From Winogradskyella luteola (GTDB lineage: Bacteria > Bacteroidota > Bacteroidia > Flavobacteriales > Flavobacteriaceae): 64,000 nt of DNA. The translations under genes and the position numbers were made by a program. The stretch lies in contig NZ_JAGSPD010000012.1 of the NCBI RefSeq assembly GCF_019203985.1, forward strand, positions 26,288 through 90,287, read 5' to 3'. Shown here piece by piece: positions 37,643-46,413 of this stretch. Each line of letters opens with the position of its first letter. Position 1 is the first letter of the stretch. The notes beneath the pieces were generated by a model. It was not told the DNA's origin, made no database searches, and saw only the letters and a program-made list of their open reading frames with translations.

Positions 37643-38134
37643 TTATAAATCTTTAAGCATCCATTCGGTACATGAGTAATGACCAGTATTTCCCATAGGC
37701 TTATCAATACGCTTAAAACCTACTTTTCTATATAATTTTCTGGCATCTTCCATATATGGCAATGTTTCTAAATAACACTGATCGAAACCAGCTTTTTTCG
37801 CAAAGGCTAAACATTTTATCATCATTTTACTGCCCAAACCTATTCCCCTTGCTTCAGGCATAAAATACATTTTTTGCAATTCACATATGTTACCATCGTA
37901 ATTGTCTAATGGCGAAATACCAGCTCCGCCAATAATTTCGCTTCCTTTTTCAACAACAAAATAGACTTTACGGAGTTTGTCGTAGGTTTCTGTCATACAA
38001 TCTAAAGCTGCATCTTCATAAGCCGTTCCAACTTTTGGCACACCAAATTCTATTAAAACAGAACGAATGGCTTGTGCAATCTTTGGATTGTCCTTGAGTT
38101 CTATTTCTCGAATAACAATAGTATCTTTACACAC
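37643..38134 (-). CDS. GNAT family N-acetyltransferase
   Basis: 163 residues. The acetyl-CoA binding motif A is in ARGIGLGSKMMIKCLAFAKKAGF, followed by QCYLETLPYMEDARKLYRKVGF, the usual motif B. The substrate cannot be predicted. It is two bases upstream of prmC on the same strand and probably co-transcribed. Confidence 0.88.
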   Translation of the reverse strand: MCKDTIVIREIELKDNPKIAQAIRSVLIEFGVPKVGTAYEDAALDCMTETYDKLRKVYFVVEKGSEIIGGAGISPLDNYDGNICELQKMYFMPEARGIGLGSKMMIKCLAFAKKAGFDQCYLETLPYMEDARKLYRKVGFKRIDKPMGNTGHYSCTEWMLKDL

Positions 38135-38184
38135 TTAAATCAATTTTTGAAGACTGCACCGAAGATATAGATAATTCCTATTTT

Positions 38185-38643
38185 ATGCTTAAAAGAATCA
38201 CATTCATTTCGTTATTTTTTACATTACTTTTCAACTGTACTGTAACCGAACAACCTAAGTTTTTAGGTTTAGAAAACATTAAGGTTGTTAACTCCAACAT
38301 AAGGTCAATTACATTAAAGGCAGATGCTTTATTTGCCAACCCCAATGATGTTGGAGGTGTTTTAAAGACTGATGATTTAAAGGTTTATGTTAATGACACA
38401 GAAGTCGCTACTGTAGTTTCGGACGAGTTCACCGTACCTTCTAAACAAAACTTTACCATCCCTTTAATTGTTGCTGTTGCCACAGATAGTATTATCGATA
38501 AAAAAAGCCTTGGAGGTTTATTAGGGAGTCTGATTTCTCAAAAATTGAAAGTACAATACAAAGGTGATATTAAATATAAAGTTTTAGGGTATTCCTCTAC
38601 TTATGCTGTTGATGAAACTCAAGATGTGAAAATAAAACTATAA
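38185..38643 (+). CDS. LEA type 2 (WHy-domain-like) lipoprotein
   Basis: 152 residues with a lipoprotein signal (FISLFFTLLFNC, Cys about 18). The beta sandwich ALFANPNDVGGVLKTDDL matches the LEA_2/WHy domain pattern (N-P-N-x-x-G). Such domains occur in desiccation and hypersensitivity proteins; in bacteria the function is unknown. Its stop TAA is immediately followed by the TTG start of ribD. Confidence 0.75.
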   Translation: MLKRITFISLFFTLLFNCTVTEQPKFLGLENIKVVNSNIRSITLKADALFANPNDVGGVLKTDDLKVYVNDTEVATVVSDEFTVPSKQNFTIPLIVAVATDSIIDKKSLGGLLGSLISQKLKVQYKGDIKYKVLGYSSTYAVDETQDVKIKL

Positions 38644-39648
38644 TTGAACCAGCACGAAACTTACATAAAACGCTGTTTACAGATTGCTAAAAATGGTTTG
38701 GGAACAACACGCCCCAACCCTATGGTTGGTGCTGTTGTAGTCTATAAGGATAGTATTATTGGGGAAGGCTTCACGAGTCCTTATGGTCATAATCATGCCG
38801 AGGTCAATGCCATAAAATCCGTAGACGATAAATCTTTATTACAAAAAAGCATACTCTATGTTACTATAGAGCCTTGCAGTCATTATGGCAAGACTCCACC
38901 TTGTAGCGATTTAATCATAAAGCATAAAATCCCCGAAGTTGTCATAGGTTGTGTTGATGACAATCCAGAAGTGGCTGGTAGTGGTATTACAAAACTCAAA
39001 GCTGCTGGCAGTAAAGTTACTTTAGGCGTTTTAGAAGATGAATGCAGAAAACACCATAAACGTTTTTTTACATTTCATAACAAAAAACGCCCTTGTATTA
39101 TTTTGAAATGGGCAGAAACTACAGACGGTTTTATAGCACCAAAATTTAAAAATGAGCAAAAGCCCGTTTGGATTACCAATCCCTACTCAAGACAATTAGT
39201 ACATAAATGGCGTGCAGAAGAACAAGCAATTTTGGTAGGTACCAATACAGTTTTAGAAGATAATCCAAGTTTAACGATAAGAAATTGGGAAGGTAAAAAT
39301 CCCATCAGAGTCATTATAGATAAAGACTTAAAACTGAATGCTGATTTCAAAGTTTTCAATAGTGAAGCCGAAACCATTAGGATATCGCAAAAAGATATTG
39401 ACTTTAATCAACCAGTGGCCAATCAAATTGCTACCATTCTATATAAAAAGAATATTAATTCCATTATTATTGAAGGTGGAGCAAAAACGCTTCAGACCTT
39501 TATACATGAAAACCTATGGGATGAAGCACGGGTTTTTACAGGACAAGCGGAGTTTAAAACTGGCATAAAAGCTCCCAAACTGAAAGGGCAATTGATTTCA
39601 GAATCAAAAATAGAAAGTGACCTTTTAAAAATTTATGCTAATAGTTAA
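38644..39648 (+). CDS. ribD: Riboflavin biosynthesis deaminase/reductase RibD
   Basis: 334 residues from a TTG start directly after the previous stop. The deaminase half has the zinc motif HAEVNAI and PCSHYGKTPPCSDLI; the reductase half has LKWAETTDGFIAPK, the NADPH-side LVGTNTVLEDNPSLTIR and IIEGGAKTLQTFI. It carries out two steps of riboflavin synthesis after GTP cyclohydrolase II. No ATG exists at a sensible place, and the N-terminal MNQHETYIKRCLQIA matches family starts, so TTG is well supported. Confidence 0.95.
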   Translation: MNQHETYIKRCLQIAKNGLGTTRPNPMVGAVVVYKDSIIGEGFTSPYGHNHAEVNAIKSVDDKSLLQKSILYVTIEPCSHYGKTPPCSDLIIKHKIPEVVIGCVDDNPEVAGSGITKLKAAGSKVTLGVLEDECRKHHKRFFTFHNKKRPCIILKWAETTDGFIAPKFKNEQKPVWITNPYSRQLVHKWRAEEQAILVGTNTVLEDNPSLTIRNWEGKNPIRVIIDKDLKLNADFKVFNSEAETIRISQKDIDFNQPVANQIATILYKKNINSIIIEGGAKTLQTFIHENLWDEARVFTGQAEFKTGIKAPKLKGQLISESKIESDLLKIYANS

Positions 39649-39670
39649 TGGGTTTCTATTTTCGTAAGAC

Positions 39671-40288
39671 ATGAATATGATTAAAACATTAATATTCGAT
39701 TTTGGAGATGTCTTTATCAACTTAGATAAAGAAGGTGCGATGCAAAATGCATTGAAACTGTTTGGTCTTGAGGTTTTTGAAGCGGATATGATTGAGACCA
39801 ACATGCAATACGAAATTGGTAGAATTTCAACTGAAGAATTTATAAAGTTCTACCTTTCAAAGTTTCCTAACCTTAGCCAAACCCAGATAAAAAATGCCTG
39901 GAACTATATTGTAAAAGACTTTCCTAAGCATCGCTTAGAGTTTATTAAAAATTTGGCTCTAAATACTGATTACAAACTTATACTGCTAAGCAATACTAAC
40001 GATATGCATATCGATTTCATTAAAACACATGTTTACTTTTACAATGATTTTAAGCAATGTTTTGATAAATTTTATCTCTCGCAAGAGATTCATCTTAGAA
40101 AACCCAATAAAGACATTTTTGAATTTATTTTAAATGAAAACAATCTAAACCCTAATGAATGCCTCTTTGTAGATGACACTAAAGAGAATACAGATGCAGC
40201 TGAATCTATGGGGTTTCATGTTTGGGATATCGATGAAACCCAAGAAGATGTTGCTAACCTTTTTAAAATTAAAACTACGCTCTTTTGA
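39671..40288 (+). CDS. HAD-superfamily hydrolase (subclass IA, YihX-like)
   Basis: 205 residues (start 39671 or the in-frame ATG at 39677). Motif I is IFDFGDVFIN with the nucleophile Asp, motif II LLSNTND, motif III Lys in RKPNKDIFEF and motif IV FVDDTKENTDAA. The DFG rather than DxD pattern fits YihX-type sugar phosphatases. It follows ribD by 22 bases and overlaps the EamA gene by four bases. The substrate is unknown; the riboflavin-pathway dephosphorylation step is a speculative option from context. Confidence 0.85.
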   Translation: MNMIKTLIFDFGDVFINLDKEGAMQNALKLFGLEVFEADMIETNMQYEIGRISTEEFIKFYLSKFPNLSQTQIKNAWNYIVKDFPKHRLEFIKNLALNTDYKLILLSNTNDMHIDFIKTHVYFYNDFKQCFDKFYLSQEIHLRKPNKDIFEFILNENNLNPNECLFVDDTKENTDAAESMGFHVWDIDETQEDVANLFKIKTTLF

Positions 40289-41142
40289 TCTACTTACTCC
40301 TTAGTGTATTATCATCGATGGCAATTTTTGTGTTGTTTAAACTTTTTGATAAGTTTAAAATTAATACAATACAAGCTATCGTCGTTAATTATGTTACAGC
40401 TTTTTCGTGTGGTTTTTTCTTTTATGAAGGTACGATTGAACCAGAAATTGCAAATACAAACTGGTTTTTTGCCGCCATAGCACTTGGGTTTCTCTTCATA
40501 GCCATATTCAATGTCATGGCATTAACTGCACAAAGAAATGGGCTTTCAGTAGTTTCCGTTGCCAGTAAGATGAGTGTCATCATTCCTATTTTATTTGGTA
40601 TCATTATTTATAATGAAAGTACAGGGGTTTTAAAAATTGTAGGAGTCATTCTGGCCCTAGTTGCGGTTTACTTGACTTCTGTAAAACAAAAAGATGATGC
40701 TGTTTTAACACAATCCTTGTATCTACCGGTCATATTATTTCTGGGGTCTGGCATCATAGATACTTCGGTAAATCATTTTGCGCCAAAAAATGAAATGCAG
40801 TTATTTTTGGCTGTGATTTTTGGTATGGCTGGTTGCATTGGATTCTTCATTCTTGGTTATAAAGCCATAAAACTAAAGCAGTACTTTCAATTAAAAAGTG
40901 TGCCTTTTGGTATTGCACTCGGAATTGTAAATTACAGCTCAATGTATTTTCTGCTGAAAGCTTTGCATGTCGATGGATTTGAGAGCTCTTCTGTATTCAC
41001 CATTAACAATGTTGCCATTGTTGCCTTTACAACATTGACAGGCCTCATACTCTTTAAAGAAAAGATATCTAGAAAAAATTGGTTGGGTATTATAATAGCT
41101 ATGGTTTCAATTATTTTAGTAACATTAAATGATGGAAATTAA
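40285..41142 (+). CDS. EamA/DMT-family transporter
   Basis: 285 residues from TTG 40285, overlapping the HAD stop (TTGA). About ten membrane helices in two EamA-type halves are visible; SMYFLLKALHVDGFESSSVFTINNV in shortened form is the typical second-half signature. These are inner-membrane metabolite transporters of unknown substrate. The next gene overlaps its end. Confidence 0.85.
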   Translation: MIYLLLSVLSSMAIFVLFKLFDKFKINTIQAIVVNYVTAFSCGFFFYEGTIEPEIANTNWFFAAIALGFLFIAIFNVMALTAQRNGLSVVSVASKMSVIIPILFGIIIYNESTGVLKIVGVILALVAVYLTSVKQKDDAVLTQSLYLPVILFLGSGIIDTSVNHFAPKNEMQLFLAVIFGMAGCIGFFILGYKAIKLKQYFQLKSVPFGIALGIVNYSSMYFLLKALHVDGFESSSVFTINNVAIVAFTTLTGLILFKEKISRKNWLGIIIAMVSIILVTLNDGN

Positions 41143-41740
41143 AGACACTTACAAAACCATATTAAAAACTTCTGAAGGAGATGTATTTAAAGACAGAAAC
41201 AGTAAATTTTATGGGTTTGCTTTTCCCGTAACTACAGAAACACAAGTAAAAAACCATATTGAGACTCTAAAAAAGCAACATTATTCGGCACGTCATTGGT
41301 GTTATGCCTACCAAATTGGTACAGAGACCATAAAGCACAGAGCAAATGACGACGGAGAACCAAATAATTCTGCCGGAATGCCTATTTATGGGCAAATACA
41401 ATCTTTTGAGCTTACCAACATTCTTATCGTAGTCGTCCGCTATTATGGCGGTACAAAACTTGGTGTAGGTGGTTTGATTAATGCTTACAGAACAGGAGCA
41501 CAATTAGCTTTGGAAGCTGCTGAGATTATAGAAAAGACTATTGACAAAAAATTTCAGCTCAATTTTGAATATAAAAATATGAGCAAGGTTATGCGAATGC
41601 TAAAAGAAAATCAGGCAGAAATCACCAGCCAAACCTTAGAGCATGACTGCCAGTTAGAAATATCTGTCAGAAAAGGAGACGGCAATAAAGTATTTGAACT
41701 TTTTAGTACTTTTTTCGGCGTTGAAATCCGTGAATTATAA
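41129..41740 (+). CDS. YigZ/IMPACT family protein
   Basis: 203 residues; ATG 41129 or 41132. The family signature DDGEPNNSAGMPIYGQI is followed by VVRYYGGTKLGVGGLINAYR, which defines the UPF0029/IMPACT N-domain, then a ferredoxin-like C-domain. Function in bacteria is uncertain; eukaryotic IMPACT regulates the Gcn2 pathway. It overlaps the EamA stop by 11-14 bases and converges with the thioesterase gene with a six-base overlap. Confidence 0.92.
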   Translation: MMEIKDTYKTILKTSEGDVFKDRNSKFYGFAFPVTTETQVKNHIETLKKQHYSARHWCYAYQIGTETIKHRANDDGEPNNSAGMPIYGQIQSFELTNILIVVVRYYGGTKLGVGGLINAYRTGAQLALEAAEIIEKTIDKKFQLNFEYKNMSKVMRMLKENQAEITSQTLEHDCQLEISVRKGDGNKVFELFSTFFGVEIREL

Positions 41741-42142
41741 CGAATAATTTTGCAGTTTATCTAAAAGGTATTTAGGGCAACGTGTAGGTCTATTGCGCTT
41801 CGTATCGATAAAAGCTAAAATGGTATGTCCAGTTGCCAGTAAATCATTGGCTTGGTTTCGTAATTCGTATTCAAATTCTATAGATGCCGTTGGTATTTTT
41901 TTTAGCATAGTTTTTACTTTAAGCTCATCATCATATCGTGCTGAATTTTTGTAATTTATAGATAAAGAAATTACTGGAAGCATTATGCCCTCTGCTTCCA
42001 TATTACTGTAACTCAGCCCAAACTCACGTAACCACTCAGTTCTTCCAACTTCAAAATAAATTGCATAATTGGCATGGTACACAACGCCCATCTGGTCTGT
42101 CTCACCATAGCGAACTCTTATTTTTGTTTCATTAAAATTCAT
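41735..42142 (-). CDS. YbgC-like acyl-CoA thioesterase (hotdog fold)
   Basis: 135 residues. The 4-HBT motif YGETDQMGVVYHANYAIYFE includes the catalytic Asp and the His/Asn of the family; GRTEWLREFGLSY and ARYDDELKV are further signatures. Likely hydrolyses short or aromatic acyl-CoA or acyl-ACP. It is divergent from dnaA, sharing a 197-base control region. Confidence 0.92.
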   Translation of the reverse strand: MNFNETKIRVRYGETDQMGVVYHANYAIYFEVGRTEWLREFGLSYSNMEAEGIMLPVISLSINYKNSARYDDELKVKTMLKKIPTASIEFEYELRNQANDLLATGHTILAFIDTKRNRPTRCPKYLLDKLQNYSL

Positions 42143-42180
42143 TTTTTTTGGACAGTTTAAGAAAAAATTTGTAATTTCAA

Positions 42181-42195
42181 CATGTTTTAAACATG
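42181..42195. promoter_or_regulatory. Operator-like palindrome between thioesterase and dnaA
   Basis: CATGTTT, one central T, AAACATG: a perfect 7-bp inverted repeat in the divergent thioesterase/dnaA control region. A related sequence, CATGTTCAAAAC, begins at 42262. It could bind a dimeric regulator; no protein is assigned. Confidence 0.4.
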
Positions 42196-42277
42196 GTAAA
42201 AAAATTCTAAATATTCAATGTTATTTGATTTTTTTTTTAAGAATTTTGTTCACATATTTGTCATGTTCAAAACAATA

Positions 42278-42303
42278 AGAGAATCTTAATTCTCTTTTTT
42301 TTT
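42278..42303 (+). terminator. Terminator-like hairpin in the dnaA leader
   Basis: AGAGAAT (42278-42284), loop CTTA, ATTCTCT (42289-42295), directly followed by a run of T to 42303. This is a textbook intrinsic terminator shape on the plus strand, but no plus-strand gene lies upstream for about 540 bases. It ends 36 bases before the dnaA ATG, so it may attenuate dnaA transcription. Confidence 0.55.
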
Positions 42304-42339
42304 GCTAATCTAACTAACAATATAAATCTAACTTTACGA

Positions 42340-43767
42340 ATGGATAACACAGCGGAATCTGTATGGAGTAATTGTCTCGCCTTTATAAAAGATAATATAC
42401 AACCACAAGCCTATAAAACATGGTTTGAACCTATACAAGCTGTAAAACTTTCTGGCAATGCGCTCAGCATTCAGGTGCCAAGTAAATTTTTCTATGAGTG
42501 GTTAGAAGAACATTACGTAAAAATCCTAAAAGTTTCCTTAACAAAAGAACTAGGCGAAGATGCTAAATTGGTGTATGTTATTAAGATGGAAAACACATAT
42601 GGCAACAAACAACCTTTTACAGAAAAAATTCCGAGTGCCAATAGGACTGCTGTTAAATCTCAAGACGTAGATGTACCCTTCAACAATAAAAGTCCTGAAC
42701 TAAAAAATCCGTTTGTAATCCCTGGGATTAGAAACGTTAAGATAGAATCGCAATTAAATCCCAGTTATACATTTGAAAACTTCTTAGAAGGTGACTCTAA
42801 CCGTTTGGCTAGAAATGCAGGTATTGCAGTAGCCAACAAACCTGGTGGCACATCATTCAATCCACTTTTAATTTTCGGAGGTGTTGGTCTAGGAAAAACA
42901 CATTTGGCACATGCTATCGGTGTTGATATTAAAGACAAATATCCTGAAAAAACCGTTTTATACATCTCTGCAGAGAAATTTACACAACAGTATATTGACT
43001 CAGTAAAAAAGAACAATAGGAACGATTTTATTCACTTCTACCAAATCATTGATGTTCTTATTATTGATGATGTTCAATTCTTATCGGGCAAAACCGGTAC
43101 ACAGGATGTATTCTTCCATATTTTTAATCATTTACATCAAAATGGTAAACAAGTTGTATTAACCAGTGATAAAGCACCAGTTGATATGCAAGACATAGAG
43201 CAGCGTCTCTTGTCGCGATTTAAATGGGGACTTTCGGCAGAATTACAAACACCAGATTTTGAAACCAGAGTTTCTATCCTAAAAAACAAGTTGTATAGAG
43301 ATGGTGTAGAGATGCCAGAAGACATCATTGAATATGTCGCAAAGCATATTAAAACTAATGTTAGAGAACTAGAAGGTGCTATCATTTCTTTAATTGCTCA
43401 ATCTTCCTTCAATAGAAAAGAGATCACTATCAATCTCGCTAAAGATATCGTTGAGAAATTTGTAAAAAACACCAAGCGCGAAGTATCCATAGATTATATA
43501 CAAAAGGTTGTTTCGGATTATTTTCAAATGGATGTAAGTACGCTTCAATCCAAAACACGAAAACGCCACATTGTACAAGCACGTCAACTAGCTATGTTTT
43601 TTGCTAAAAAATATACCAAAGCATCATTGGCCAGTATTGGTTCTCAAATAGGGCAACGTGACCATGCTACGGTATTGCACGCATGCAAAACAGTAGATAA
43701 CTTATCCTCAACGGATAAACAATTTAGGAAATATGTTGAGGATTTGGCTAAAAAACTATCGCTGTAA
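42340..43767 (+). CDS. dnaA: Chromosomal replication initiator DnaA
   Basis: 475 residues with the four DnaA domains. Domain I (about 1-85, ESVWSNCLAFIKDNIQPQAYKTWFEP), a short linker, the AAA+ domain with Walker A GGVGLGKTHLAHAIG and Walker B VLIIDDVQFL, and the DNA-binding domain IV with the signature GQRDHATVLHACKTV. It opens the origin at the start of replication. No cluster of DnaA boxes is visible in the control region in front of it. Confidence 0.98.
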   Translation: MDNTAESVWSNCLAFIKDNIQPQAYKTWFEPIQAVKLSGNALSIQVPSKFFYEWLEEHYVKILKVSLTKELGEDAKLVYVIKMENTYGNKQPFTEKIPSANRTAVKSQDVDVPFNNKSPELKNPFVIPGIRNVKIESQLNPSYTFENFLEGDSNRLARNAGIAVANKPGGTSFNPLLIFGGVGLGKTHLAHAIGVDIKDKYPEKTVLYISAEKFTQQYIDSVKKNNRNDFIHFYQIIDVLIIDDVQFLSGKTGTQDVFFHIFNHLHQNGKQVVLTSDKAPVDMQDIEQRLLSRFKWGLSAELQTPDFETRVSILKNKLYRDGVEMPEDIIEYVAKHIKTNVRELEGAIISLIAQSSFNRKEITINLAKDIVEKFVKNTKREVSIDYIQKVVSDYFQMDVSTLQSKTRKRHIVQARQLAMFFAKKYTKASLASIGSQIGQRDHATVLHACKTVDNLSSTDKQFRKYVEDLAKKLSL

Positions 43768-43779
43768 AATTCAATCATT

Positions 43780-44244
43780 ATGGCTCGTATTCTTATGGTG
43801 TGCTTAGGCAATATTTGTCGTTCGCCATTGGCTCATGGTATTTTAGAATCAAAACTCCCTTCAGATCATTTTTATGTAGATTCTGCAGGCACTGCAGCTT
43901 ACCACATAGGAAACTCACCAGACCATCGCTCTATAAAAGTTGCCAAAACTCATGGAATTGATATAAGCCACCAGAGTGCAAGACAGTTCAAAGTATCAGA
44001 TTTTGATACTTTTGATTACATCTACGCCATGGATTCTTCAAATTATAATAACATCATTAGTCTTGCAAGAGGCAATGAGGATATTGGTAAAGTAAAGTTA
44101 TTTTTAGAAGAGAATACTGCTATTTTTAACAAAAATGTACCAGATCCTTATTATGGTGATATGAGCGATTTTGAACATGTGTTCAATATTATCGAATCGA
44201 CTTCTAAATTGCTCTTAAAAAAATTAATGCGTGCTTATCTATAA
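43780..44244 (+). CDS. Low molecular weight protein-tyrosine phosphatase
   Basis: 154 residues. The P-loop CLGNICRS (Cys8, Arg14) is at the N-terminus and the acid Asp is in the DP motif (VPDPYYGD) near 127. Cytoplasmic. It follows dnaA by 12 bases, the usual flavobacterial order. The substrate may be a BY-kinase, as in other bacteria, but no such kinase is in this window. Confidence 0.95.
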   Translation: MARILMVCLGNICRSPLAHGILESKLPSDHFYVDSAGTAAYHIGNSPDHRSIKVAKTHGIDISHQSARQFKVSDFDTFDYIYAMDSSNYNNIISLARGNEDIGKVKLFLEENTAIFNKNVPDPYYGDMSDFEHVFNIIESTSKLLLKKLMRAYL

Positions 44245-44310
44245 AGCCTTTTTCAATAATGTAAGTTTTTTTGTATTTTAGTATCAAAAACTACCCTTAA
44301 TATTGATGCT

Positions 44311-45696
44311 ATGAAAACTTTAACCTCCTTGGTATTTTGCGTTTGTTTTGCATTTGTACAAGCGCAACAACTAGATTTAGAATTATTTGCTTCAGGTCTA
44401 AATAGACCTGTAAACATAAAACATGCTGGTGATGACAGATTGTTTGTTGCCGAGCAAGATGGTCTTATTAAGATCATAAATTCTGATGGCACAGTAGAAA
44501 GCACACCGTTTTTGAATATAGACCCTCGTGTTCGAAGTGTTGGTAATGAGCAAGGACTTTTAGGCTTGGCTTTTCATCCAGATTATGATACTAACGGCCA
44601 CTTTTTTGTGAATTATATAAACCTTTCTGGTGATACTGTTGTGTCCCGATTTACTAGAGACACATCCAATCCCTCTATTGCAGATTCAAACTCAGAATTG
44701 ATTATCCTAACTTTCTCACAACCTTTTAGCAATCACAATGGTGGTGAGTTGCAATTTGGGCCAGATGGTTACTTATACATATCTAGTGGAGATGGAGGTT
44801 CTGGCGGTGATCCTCAAGACAATGGTCAAGACCTAGGGAACCTTTTGGGCAAATTAATACGAATTGATGTCAATAATTCTACATCTACAAATCCGTATGT
44901 AATCCCATCGGATAACCCTTTTGTTGGTATTGCTGGGAATAGAGGTGAAATTTGGGCTTATGGCTTACGTAATCCATGGAAATTTTCTTTTGATAGAATG
45001 AATAGTGATTTGTGGATTGGGGATGTTGGGCAAAGCGCAAGAGAAGAAGTAAACAATGTGCCCTCTACTACAGCTGGTGTTAATTACGGATGGAGATGCT
45101 ATGAAGGCAATAACACCTTTAATACTACTGGATGCCCAAGTAGCAGTACATTGACATTTCCTGTTTTTGAGTATGCACATGGTACTGGCCGATGCTCCAT
45201 AACAGGTGGCTATGTTTACAGAGGATCAGATTATCCAAATTTTGATGGCTTATACTTCTTCGCTGATGTATGTTCGCAAGAAGTAGGTTACATAGAATTT
45301 GATGGTGCAAATTGGAATTCAACTTTTGAAGATTTCTCCGGGGCTTTGGCTGCATTTGGAGAAGACATCAACGGAGAACTTTACATAGCTTCATTAGGTG
45401 GTAACATCTCTAAGCTTGTTGATACTACGCTAAACGCAGATGAATATGGATTGGAAGGAATATCTATTTACCCAAACCCGGCTAAAGACGAATTAATTAT
45501 TGATTTTTCTGCAACCAATACTTCTTCTTTAGAGATTTTGATTTACGATATGCAAGGAAAAAAAGTGACCTCCATAGCCAAAAACACAAATACGATTTGG
45601 AAAATAAATACTTCAGATTATGCTAAGGGTATTTATCTCATGAAGATTAATAGCGAAAATGGAGAGCAACTCACCCATAAACTGATTGTTAATTAA
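44311..45696 (+). CDS. PQQ-dependent sugar dehydrogenase-like protein, T9SS-secreted
   Basis: 461 residues. Signal peptide (MKTLTSLVFCVCFAFVQA), then a six-bladed beta-propeller of the glucose/sorbosone dehydrogenase family (about 22-365) with LNRPVNIKH, FVAEQDGLIKII, GLLGLAFHPDY, NHNGGELQFGPDGYLYISSGDGG and GLRNPWKFSFD. The C-terminal 75 residues are a type A T9SS domain (ISIYPNPAKDE ... GIYLMKI). It should oxidise sugars or aldoses at or outside the cell surface using PQQ. No PQQ synthesis genes are present here. It overlaps the next gene by one base. Confidence 0.9.
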   Translation: MKTLTSLVFCVCFAFVQAQQLDLELFASGLNRPVNIKHAGDDRLFVAEQDGLIKIINSDGTVESTPFLNIDPRVRSVGNEQGLLGLAFHPDYDTNGHFFVNYINLSGDTVVSRFTRDTSNPSIADSNSELIILTFSQPFSNHNGGELQFGPDGYLYISSGDGGSGGDPQDNGQDLGNLLGKLIRIDVNNSTSTNPYVIPSDNPFVGIAGNRGEIWAYGLRNPWKFSFDRMNSDLWIGDVGQSAREEVNNVPSTTAGVNYGWRCYEGNNTFNTTGCPSSSTLTFPVFEYAHGTGRCSITGGYVYRGSDYPNFDGLYFFADVCSQEVGYIEFDGANWNSTFEDFSGALAAFGEDINGELYIASLGGNISKLVDTTLNADEYGLEGISIYPNPAKDELIIDFSATNTSSLEILIYDMQGKKVTSIAKNTNTIWKINTSDYAKGIYLMKINSENGEQLTHKLIVN

Positions 45697-46412
45697 TGAA
45701 TAGTCACAAAGGTAAACTATACCTTATTCCTACTAGATTAGGTGATAACCCACCACTTGAAGTATTACCAATTTCAATAAAGAAAATTATTGAGCACGTA
45801 AACTTTTATATCGTTGAGAATGAAAAAACAGCACGTCGTTTTATTAAGCGCGTTTCTCCTGGTAAATCTCAGTCTAAGTTAAAATTAAGTGTCTTAAACA
45901 AATATACCACCGAAGGTGAGCAAAACACCTTTTTAAATCCATGCCTGGAAGGTGAATCCATAGGTTTATTGTCAGAAGCAGGTTGTCCCGCTATTGCAGA
46001 TCCAGGATCAGACATTGTTAGTCTAGCTCATCAAATGAATGTGAAAGTCGTACCTCTAGTTGGCCCATCGTCAATATTATTGGCATTAATGGCTTCTGGA
46101 ATGAACGGCCAAAGTTTTACTTTTAATGGTTATTTGCCCATTGATAAAAACGAGCGTAAATCTAGATTGAAAACTTTAGAAAGGCTTTCATTTGAACAAA
46201 ATCAATCTCAGATTTTTATTGAAACTCCATACAGAAATATGAAGATGTTAGAGGATTTAGCAAAAGTTCTGCATCCAGAAACCAGAGTTTGTGTAGCGTG
46301 CGACCTAACATTACCTTCAGAATTCATTAAAACGTTACCTGCAAAGGATTGGAAGCACAACAAAGAGGACTTTCACAAAAGACCTGCCATTTTTATTATA
46401 CAAAAAGATTAA
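45696..46412 (+). CDS. RsmI-like SAM-dependent methyltransferase (tetrapyrrole methylase fold)
   Basis: 238 residues. The start KGKLYLIPTRLGDNPP corresponds to RsmI LYLVPTPIGN, GLLSEAGCPAIADPGSDIV is the conserved SAM/substrate motif, and VVPLVGPSSILLALMASG follows. True RsmI makes 2'-O-methyl C1402 of 16S rRNA; this shorter Bacteroidota version lacks the C-terminal helical extension and may be a paralogue with another target. Start codon shares its A with the preceding stop. Confidence 0.85.
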   Translation: MNSHKGKLYLIPTRLGDNPPLEVLPISIKKIIEHVNFYIVENEKTARRFIKRVSPGKSQSKLKLSVLNKYTTEGEQNTFLNPCLEGESIGLLSEAGCPAIADPGSDIVSLAHQMNVKVVPLVGPSSILLALMASGMNGQSFTFNGYLPIDKNERKSRLKTLERLSFEQNQSQIFIETPYRNMKMLEDLAKVLHPETRVCVACDLTLPSEFIKTLPAKDWKHNKEDFHKRPAIFIIQKD

Positions 46413-46413
46413 A

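Noticed and set aside
42143..42339. Replication origin next to dnaA
   Set aside because: No cluster of TTATCCACA-like boxes; the nearest match (TTGTTCACA at about 42248) has two mismatches. Bacteroidota origins need not be beside dnaA, and base skew could not be computed here.
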